Source of the DNA: an uncultured Clostridia bacterium
GTDB lineage: Bacteria > Bacillota > Clostridia > Christensenellales > UBA1242
DNA: 64,000 bases
Direction of reading: 5' to 3'
Assembly (NCBI GenBank): GCA_934754475.1
Contig: CAKVHV010000001.1
Coordinates: 62,001-126,000 of the forward strand
Shown here piece after piece: positions 58,706 through 64,000 of this stretch (the stretch's first letter is position 1; every line of letters begins with the position of its first letter). Position numbers and translations under genes: made by a program. The notes below the pieces were generated by a model. The model searched no databases. It saw only the letters and a list, made by a program, of their open reading frames with translations, and was not told where the DNA came from.

Positions 58706-59311
58706 ATGGAAAATAACAATAATATTAATTTGGATAATCAATCAAAAAATGATTCCACTAACGAAAATCAAAATTTTAAGTTAGAAAATACAAGTGAAAA
58801 TGTATCAAATAGTAATCAAAAAGATGTAAAATTAGATAATGCTATATCAAAAGATTTAAAATCAGATACAAATACTCCATTTGTTGAAACCCCAGCAAAA
58901 GTATTGACATCAATGTATTTTTCTAGGTTTGCAATTATTCTTTCAAATCTATCTTTGGTCTGTGTAATTTTAAGTTTTGCATCTGCTGTTACAGTTATGA
59001 TAAGTTGGCTTGTCTGGCTTGTTGGACTATCTTTAATTGCTGTGACACTGGGAATTATTCTACTTATGTTTCCGGGATACTGGGATGGACTTATGAATAG
59101 TTCCGAAGTGCTTAGCAAGGTTTCTGCCTTTTTGATGCAGTACTGGCCTATTATTTCGGGGTTAGGTGTAATTAGTGCAATTGTATCAATTGTTTTGCTC
59201 GCTTGTGACAAAACAAAAAACCACACTGCAAGAATTGTATTTTCGTCAATAGTTTTGGCACTAATGGTTGTTGCGGTTATAGTTTTGATTGCCGAAGGGG
59301 GTAGAGCATGA
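58706..59311 (+). CDS. Hypothetical membrane protein with Asn-rich N-terminus
   Basis: 201-residue protein. The first ~65 residues are polar and Asn/Ser/Lys-rich, probably disordered. About four transmembrane segments follow (residues ~75-198). No family was recognised. AGGAG precedes ATG 58706. It overlaps the next gene by four bases and so heads a three-gene operon with the genes at 59308 and 59825. Confidence 0.75.
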   Translation: MENNNNINLDNQSKNDSTNENQNFKLENTSENVSNSNQKDVKLDNAISKDLKSDTNTPFVETPAKVLTSMYFSRFAIILSNLSLVCVILSFASAVTVMISWLVWLVGLSLIAVTLGIILLMFPGYWDGLMNSSEVLSKVSAFLMQYWPIISGLGVISAIVSIVLLACDKTKNHTARIVFSSIVLALMVVAVIVLIAEGGRA

Positions 59312-59814
59312 ATACATTAAATCTAAAAATTTCTGGTTGCCCCAAAGGTCAAGCAACAGTGCTTGTAGATAACAAAAAATTGAAAATGAAACGAAATGAT
59401 TATGGCAATATGGAAGGAACTTTCCAAACAGACAAATCTAGTGTGGAAATTTCTGTGTATAAGTATCTTGAAATAAACGGGAAACTTTGGGCGCTTATGT
59501 CTCTAATATTCTTTGTAATCAGCCTATTTGGAATATTAGAGCCTAGATACGACAAACATTGTATTGTCTATGCCTACAAAATCAAAGTTGACTTGAATGA
59601 AACTAGCGAAGTTAAACTCGCACTCAATGGCTATTCAAATAATGGTCGTGCATTTGAAATATCTACAGAATGTCAAAACCAAGAACTTACAAACATTTAT
59701 TATGTTGATAACAAAGCTAAAAAACGTCTTAAGATTATGAAAGTAGTTAAGATTTTTATGTGGATTGGACTGATTGTGGGTATTATAGTTGCAATTGCAA
59801 AAATGATAGGATAA
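59308..59814 (+). CDS. Hypothetical membrane protein
   Basis: 168-residue protein with two transmembrane segments, at about residues 61-75 and 146-166. The rest is beta-rich (LNLKISGCPKGQATVLVDNKKL; KIKVDLNETSEVKLALNGYSNNGRAFEI). Function unknown. It is translationally coupled to the preceding gene and ten bases from the next, which encodes a LURP-one-like protein. Confidence 0.75.
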   Translation: MNTLNLKISGCPKGQATVLVDNKKLKMKRNDYGNMEGTFQTDKSSVEISVYKYLEINGKLWALMSLIFFVISLFGILEPRYDKHCIVYAYKIKVDLNETSEVKLALNGYSNNGRAFEISTECQNQELTNIYYVDNKAKKRLKIMKVVKIFMWIGLIVGIIVAIAKMIG

Positions 59815-59824
59815 AGGTGAAATT

Positions 59825-60310
59825 ATGAAAGTATATATCAAAAATAAATTTATGTCTTTAGGTGGAAGTTCGACAGTGGTTGACGAAAACAAACAATCAC
59901 TTTACAAAGTCAAAGGCAAAATTATTAGCATTACACGAAAGAAAAAAATTAAAGATATGTCAGGGAAAACGCTATTTACAGTTAGAAATAAATGGCTAAA
60001 TTTCTTTACGCACAAAGCATTTATTTATGACGAAAACAAGAAAAAAATCGCCACAGTCAAAGATAAATGGATGAATGTAAAACAAGAATATTTTATCGAA
60101 GGACTTGGTGATGAAATCAAAATCGAAGGCGGATTTTTCTCGCTTACTTGTCAAATACTCAAAAATGGTGTAGTTATCGGAACTATCAGAAGAAAGATAG
60201 ATTTGTTTGTAGATAGTTTTGAACTTGAAGCAGACGAAAAAGATATTCCTTTCTTAATTGCGCTTGTTATTGCAATAGATAATATTGTAGACAAAAAACA
60301 TAAATCATAA
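59825..60310 (+). CDS. LURP-one-related (tubby-like) protein
   Basis: 161-residue protein whose strand pattern matches the LURP-one-related/YxjI family, a tubby-like beta-barrel around a central helix. The recurring phrase is seen three times: YKVKGKIISITRKKKI, TLFTVRNKW and IATVKDKWMNVK, followed by IKIEGGFFSLTCQI and IGTIRRKI. The C-terminal helix IPFLIALVIAIDNIV is typical. Lipid binding has been proposed for the fold. AAAGGTG precedes ATG 59825. A long terminator follows. Confidence 0.85.
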   Translation: MKVYIKNKFMSLGGSSTVVDENKQSLYKVKGKIISITRKKKIKDMSGKTLFTVRNKWLNFFTHKAFIYDENKKKIATVKDKWMNVKQEYFIEGLGDEIKIEGGFFSLTCQILKNGVVIGTIRRKIDLFVDSFELEADEKDIPFLIALVIAIDNIVDKKHKS

Positions 60311-60320
60311 AAACTTAAAA

Positions 60321-60381
60321 GCAAATATTTAATTCTGTTAGATTTTGTAATTTGACAGAATTAAATATTTGCATTTTTTTG
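60321..60381 (+). terminator. Long perfect hairpin terminator
   Basis: An 18 bp perfect stem (60321-60338 with 60355-60372) ends in ATTTTTTT. Confidence 0.92.
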
Positions 60382-60465
60382 TTTTTTGCAATAAAATATT
60401 ATGAGATTAAAATTAATCTCGCAGATGATACTTGTATAAATTGTTTTGTATTAAAAGGAGAAAGT

Positions 60466-61902
60466 ATGGACAAAAAGCAAAATAATTTTCCAATTGAATT
60501 TAATAGTATGTTTAGAGAATATGATATTAGGGGTAGAGTAAACGACACCGAAATGTGTCCCGAAAATGTTTATAGAATAGTTAAGGCATATTGCAAATAT
60601 TTACAAAAAAGAAACATTACAAAAGCGGTTGTGGGATATGACAATAGAGATTGTTCTGTTGCACTTGCAAATTCTGCAATAAAAGCGCTAAGAGAAGCTG
60701 GAATTGATGTTTACTTTATTGGACTAACACTTACACCAATCGTTTATTGGGCTCAGTATTTTTTCAAATCCGAAGGTGCTGTTATGATTACTGCTAGTCA
60801 TAATCCAAATGGCTGGTCGGGATTTAAACTTGCAAAAGGATATTCCAAAACTCTTGAGTCTTTTGATATAGTTGAAGTTTTCAATTATTTGGACGAAGAA
60901 TTGGATATTAAACCTACAAAACTAGGCAATCTTGTAGAACAAAATGTAAGAGATGAATACATAAGTGATGTTGTAAGCAAAATCAAAATGGGCGATAGAA
61001 AAATCAAAGTCGTGACCGAAGGTGCAAATGGTGGTGCGGGACTATTTATGAATGAAGTCTTTGAAAGAATAGGATGTCTTACATTCCAACTAAATGCAGA
61101 GCCGGATGTAACCTATCCAAAATATTTTCCAAATCCTTCTAATATAGATGCAAGAAAATCTATGATAGAAATGGTGAAACATCCATATGTTAAGGCTGAT
61201 TTAGGAGTATTCCTAGACGGAGACGGAGATAGAATAGGGGTTGTAGACAACAACGGAAATAATATTTGGAGCGATATGATTTTGGCAATTCTTTCAAAAC
61301 AATTGCTAAAGAAAAAAGGCAATGCAAAGATTGTCTATGATGTTAAATGCTCCAAGGCTTTGGAAGAAGTAATTTTGAAATACGGCGGAACGCCAATAAT
61401 GTGGAAGACAGGTCATTCATACATCAAAGCAAAAATGCACGAAGTTGGGGCTGACTTGGCAGGGGAAAGAAGCGGACACATTTTTGTTGGCGGAGATGAC
61501 TATTATGCATTTGATGATGCTGTATTTGTTGCAGCAAAACTTATTGAATATTTGTCGTGGTCAAAAAAGTCTTTGGCGGAAGAAATTGATGAATTTCCAA
61601 AGTATGTAACAACTCCTGAAATAAAAGCTTCTTGTAAAGATGAATTAAAATATGGAGTAATTGACAAAGTTACCGAGACTTTTAAATCCATGTTCCCAAA
61701 CAAGGTTTGTGATATTAATGGCGCAAGAGTGCAATTTGAAAATGGTTGGGGGCTAATTAGGGCTTCGTCAAACTTGCCTGAAGTAGTAATTATTATAGAA
61801 GCGGATACTATGGAACACGTCAAAGAAATTCGAAAGATATTCAAACACGTTCTCAAAAATTATCCAGAGATTAGTAGTAATTGGGATAATGATATTGAAT
61901 AA
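60466..61902 (+). CDS. Phosphoglucomutase/phosphomannomutase
   Basis: 478-residue alpha-D-phosphohexomutase. The phosphoserine loop is TASHNPNGWSG, the metal-binding loop is DGDGDRIGVVD, the sugar-binding loop is GERSGH, and the phosphate-binding domain near the C-terminus is RASSNLPEVVIIIEAD. The opening FREYDIRGRV fits the ManB/AlgC subgroup. It supplies sugar 1-phosphates for wall or surface polysaccharides. ATG 60466 follows AAAAGGAG. The upstream frame from 60352 lies inside the preceding terminator and is not coding. Confidence 0.93.
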   Translation: MDKKQNNFPIEFNSMFREYDIRGRVNDTEMCPENVYRIVKAYCKYLQKRNITKAVVGYDNRDCSVALANSAIKALREAGIDVYFIGLTLTPIVYWAQYFFKSEGAVMITASHNPNGWSGFKLAKGYSKTLESFDIVEVFNYLDEELDIKPTKLGNLVEQNVRDEYISDVVSKIKMGDRKIKVVTEGANGGAGLFMNEVFERIGCLTFQLNAEPDVTYPKYFPNPSNIDARKSMIEMVKHPYVKADLGVFLDGDGDRIGVVDNNGNNIWSDMILAILSKQLLKKKGNAKIVYDVKCSKALEEVILKYGGTPIMWKTGHSYIKAKMHEVGADLAGERSGHIFVGGDDYYAFDDAVFVAAKLIEYLSWSKKSLAEEIDEFPKYVTTPEIKASCKDELKYGVIDKVTETFKSMFPNKVCDINGARVQFENGWGLIRASSNLPEVVIIIEADTMEHVKEIRKIFKHVLKNYPEISSNWDNDIE

Positions 61903-61906
61903 AAAA

Positions 61907-61937
61907 AGCGAACCAAATTTTTGGTTCGTTTTTTTTT
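61907..61937. terminator. Bidirectional terminator between the phosphohexomutase gene and rpsT
   Basis: CGAACCAAA pairs with TTTGGTTCG. A run of A precedes it and a run of nine T follows, so it serves both converging genes. Confidence 0.9.
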
Positions 61938-61940
61938 TAA

Positions 61941-62393
61941 TTATTCAGCTTTCTTAGTAGCTTTTTTTGTAGTAGTTTTCTTTTCTACTTTTTTGTCTTC
62001 GTCAGTAGCTTTTTTAGTTGTAGTTTTTCTTGTTGTTTTCTTTTCAGCTTTAACTTCTGCAACTGGTTCAGTTTTTTCTTCTGCTTTTTCAACTTTTTCT
62101 TCAACTTTGGTTTCTACTTTAACTTCGCTAGCTTTTGCTTTGTAAAGAGCTTCGGCAAGTCTACCAATCTTTCTGCTAGCATTGTTTTTGTGGATTACAC
62201 CTTTGCTACAAGCACTGTCGATATAAGAATAAACTTCTTTGCTAAACTTTTCTGCTTCAGCAACTTTGCCTTCTTCAAGTAGTTTTCTGAACTTTTTGAT
62301 TTGAGTTGCAATAGTAGCTTTTACAAATTTGTTTTCTTCTCTTCTTCTTTGAATTGTATTAATTCTCTTTTTTGCTGATTTAATATTAGCCAT
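61941..62393 (-). CDS. rpsT: Ribosomal protein S20 with a long basic-acidic tail
   Basis: 150-residue small-subunit protein that binds the 5' domain of 16S rRNA. The first ~90 residues are a normal S20 (MANIKSAKKRINTIQRRREENK; HKNNASRKIGRLAEALYKA). About 60 further residues form a low-complexity tail rich in Lys, Glu, Thr and Ala (TTKKATDEDKK; TTTKKATKKAE), not found in typical S20. ATG at 62393 has AAGGAGAA upstream on the minus strand. It is divergent from gpr. Confidence 0.94.
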   Translation of the reverse strand: MANIKSAKKRINTIQRRREENKFVKATIATQIKKFRKLLEEGKVAEAEKFSKEVYSYIDSACSKGVIHKNNASRKIGRLAEALYKAKASEVKVETKVEEKVEKAEEKTEPVAEVKAEKKTTRKTTTKKATDEDKKVEKKTTTKKATKKAE

Positions 62394-62592
62394 TATTTTC
62401 TCCTTGATTTTTAAACTTATAATTGAAATCTGCACTATTTTAGCATAATTTTTTTGAAAAATCAAGAACTATTTTGCATTTATTGTATTTATTTTGAAAA
62501 TAGTATCAAAAAAAATCTAAAATTAATTTAATATGAGTTAAAAATAAGATTGCAAAAATATATTTTTTAAAAAACTCGTCAATAATTATTTT

Positions 62593-63510
62593 ATGAAAAA
62601 GAAAATTTATTCGGATATAATTTTTGATTTAATTCACAGATACAATATTGAAAGTGATGACGACTTTGAGAGTACAAAAAAATCTTTTGGAAATATTAAT
62701 TTGGAAAGTTACGATGTTACATCGGAATTTCAATCAAAAAAATTAAACAAGGAAATTGGAAAGTATAGACTACTGAGTGTTCCAAATCCACTTGAAATTA
62801 GCCATTCTGAGATGACTAGGATTAAAAATGTACTCAAAGATATTTTGTGCGAACTTTTGGGGAAGATATCTAGCAAAGATAGAATTTTGGTGGTGGGGTT
62901 AGGCAATAGACACATAAGTGCGGATAGTCTTGGCACAAAGGTTATCAAAAACATAAATATAACCTTTGGTGGACACTTTCCAAAAGTTATGGCAATTTGT
63001 CCGTCAGTGCTAGGGTTAACGGGAATTGAGACTTTTGATATAGTCAAAGGTGTAATAGATAATGTCAAACCCACGCATATAATTTTTGTAGATAGTCTAT
63101 GTGCAAGTGATATTAGTAGACTTGGAAAGTCGATACAACTAACTAATACTGGCATATGTCCGGGTAGTGGGATTGGAAACAGGCGAAAGTGTTTGGACTC
63201 ATCCATGGCAAAATATGTTGTATCTATTGGAGTTCCATTGCTTATATATGCAAATACATTTGTTGAAAGTAGTATGGAAAAGTATAGGATAAATCACTCT
63301 AGGTTGAATAGTATTATGCAAAAGACAAAAAAATACGAAAATAACACAGATTTTGTCGATTTTATAAGCGATTTAAAAGACTGTATTGATGATTCAATGG
63401 ATGACATAATAGTATCACTCAAAGACATTGAAGAATGTGTGGATATTCTCTCTAAAATTATATCTGAAGCAATTAACTTAAGTCTAGGTGTAAACGTATT
63501 AAATTATTAA
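62593..63510 (+). CDS. gpr: Germination protease GPR
   Basis: 305-residue spore protease that degrades small acid-soluble proteins at germination. The N-terminal region has RTDLA-type features in degenerate form (NLESYDVTSEFQ). The core matches the A25 family: LVVGLGNRHISADSLGTKV, ICPSVLGLTGIETFDIVKGV, IIFVDSLCASDISRLGKSIQ and TGICPGSGIGNRRK. Adjacency to rpsT is as in Bacillus. The gene is expected to be transcribed in the forespore, but a clear sigma-F/G promoter was not found upstream. Confidence 0.94.
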   Translation: MKKKIYSDIIFDLIHRYNIESDDDFESTKKSFGNINLESYDVTSEFQSKKLNKEIGKYRLLSVPNPLEISHSEMTRIKNVLKDILCELLGKISSKDRILVVGLGNRHISADSLGTKVIKNINITFGGHFPKVMAICPSVLGLTGIETFDIVKGVIDNVKPTHIIFVDSLCASDISRLGKSIQLTNTGICPGSGIGNRRKCLDSSMAKYVVSIGVPLLIYANTFVESSMEKYRINHSRLNSIMQKTKKYENNTDFVDFISDLKDCIDDSMDDIIVSLKDIEECVDILSKIISEAINLSLGVNVLNY

Positions 63511-63529
63511 TAGTTTCATAAAATAAATT

Positions 63530-64000
63530 ATGAAAAAATTAATGTGGGGAAGTTTGATTGTAATTGCAATTGTATGTATTGCAATACTTTTTGTTTTTGT
63601 TAGATTTCCTACACGATATTCAAATTATATTAACAAGTACTCAAGCGAATATAATGTGCCAAAAGACATGGTTGCTAGTGTTATAAATATTGAGAGTGGA
63701 TATGATTCAAATGCTATATCTTCGGCTGGAGCATGTGGACTTATGCAGATTATGCCATCAACCGCTTTTGATATGGCGAGTAGGCTCAAAATAGATATTT
63801 CCTATGATGATTTATTCGACCCAGAAATTAATATCCAACTTGGATGCTATTATCTTAGATATTTGCTAGATATGTTTAACGGAAACAAAATAAATACTCT
63901 ATCTGCATATAATTGGGGACTAAGTAGTGTAAAGAATTGGATTGCAAGCGGAAATGTTGATGAAAATGGGAATGTCATAAATATCCCAGCACTTGAAACT
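63530..64000 (+). CDS. Lytic transglycosylase (SLT domain), 5' part
   Basis: Partial gene of 157 codons cut by the window end. A single N-terminal membrane segment (about residues 5-24) precedes a soluble lytic transglycosylase domain: DMVASVINIESGYDSNAIS with the catalytic Glu, AGACGLMQIMPSTA, DPEINIQLGCYYLRYLL and LSAYNWG. It cleaves peptidoglycan glycan strands with formation of anhydro-MurNAc. It starts 20 bases after gpr; no strong ribosome binding site is visible. In Bacillus the gene after gpr is spoIIP; this is a different wall hydrolase. Confidence 0.92.
   Translation, partial: MKKLMWGSLIVIAIVCIAILFVFVRFPTRYSNYINKYSSEYNVPKDMVASVINIESGYDSNAISSAGACGLMQIMPSTAFDMASRLKIDISYDDLFDPEINIQLGCYYLRYLLDMFNGNKINTLSAYNWGLSSVKNWIASGNVDENGNVINIPALET

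Overview
The window reads as chromosome of a low-GC, endospore-forming member of the Bacillota, probably an uncultured Clostridia-type bacterium. Support comes from the very AT-rich composition, strong AGGAGG-type ribosome binding sites, standard stop usage, and gene order typical of spore formers: ftsA-ftsZ-spoIIGA-sigE-sigG, minD-minE-spoIVFA-spoIVFB, comEC-holA and rpsT-gpr. No transposase, integrase, prophage or CRISPR array was seen. Species cannot be assigned from the sequence alone.

Layout. 1-411: the 3' part of engB. 0.6-5.0 kb: an accessory stretch with two tandem lipoprotein paralogues that share an almost identical promoter and signal-peptide head, a zinc-ribbon membrane protein, a Cys-containing hypothetical and a phosphoesterase. 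5.0-14.1 kb: the division and cell-wall cluster rsmH-ftsL-like-spoVD/pbpB-murE-mraY-murD-ftsW/spoVE, preceded by a region with paired DnaA-box palindromes. 14.1-22.2 kb: an accessory island in the position where murG is usually found. It holds a possible leader-peptide attenuator, an M20 peptidase, a hydrolase, a P-loop protein, and two surface lipoprotein genes each facing a divergent small Xre regulator. 22.4-29.6 kb: murA, ftsQ/divIB, ftsA, ftsZ, spoIIGA, sigE, sigG. murF and murG are absent from the cluster.

29.6-36.5 kb is mixed: a YcxB-like protein, hairpin repeats beside tRNA-Asn, a short collagen-like protein, an RpiB-family isomerase, a free-standing gene for a 20-residue membrane peptide, an HflX GTPase with a JAMM-like N-terminal domain, and a 66-residue protein that is 20% cysteine. 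36.6-43.4 kb: a 1138-residue Ig-like surface protein, a GNAT/arginine-decarboxylase-like fusion and two small membrane proteins. 43.4-48.5 kb: uvrB-uvrA with a LexA-type box. 48.5-64 kb: a DUF421/DUF4363 pair, a GlmU C-domain-only acyltransferase, an rRNA methyltransferase, an MreB-like protein, minD, minE, spoIVFA, spoIVFB, comEC, holA, a small membrane-protein operon, a phosphohexomutase, rpsT with a long basic tail, gpr and a lytic transglycosylase cut by the window end.

The most striking signal is the pair of lipoprotein promoters at 603-632 and 2232-2262. Each has an uninterrupted G tract (9 and 10 G) inside the -35/-10 spacer, giving 18 and 19 bp spacers. This is the architecture of slippage-driven phase variation and is unexpected in so AT-rich a genome. 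Other candidates for new biology are the leader peptide MFNSFVMWHWHK with its two hairpins (14077-14323), the stand-alone 20-residue membrane peptide (33262-33458), a structured element shared by two distant intergenic regions (4153-4260 and 43544-43683), and the paired Xre/lipoprotein modules.
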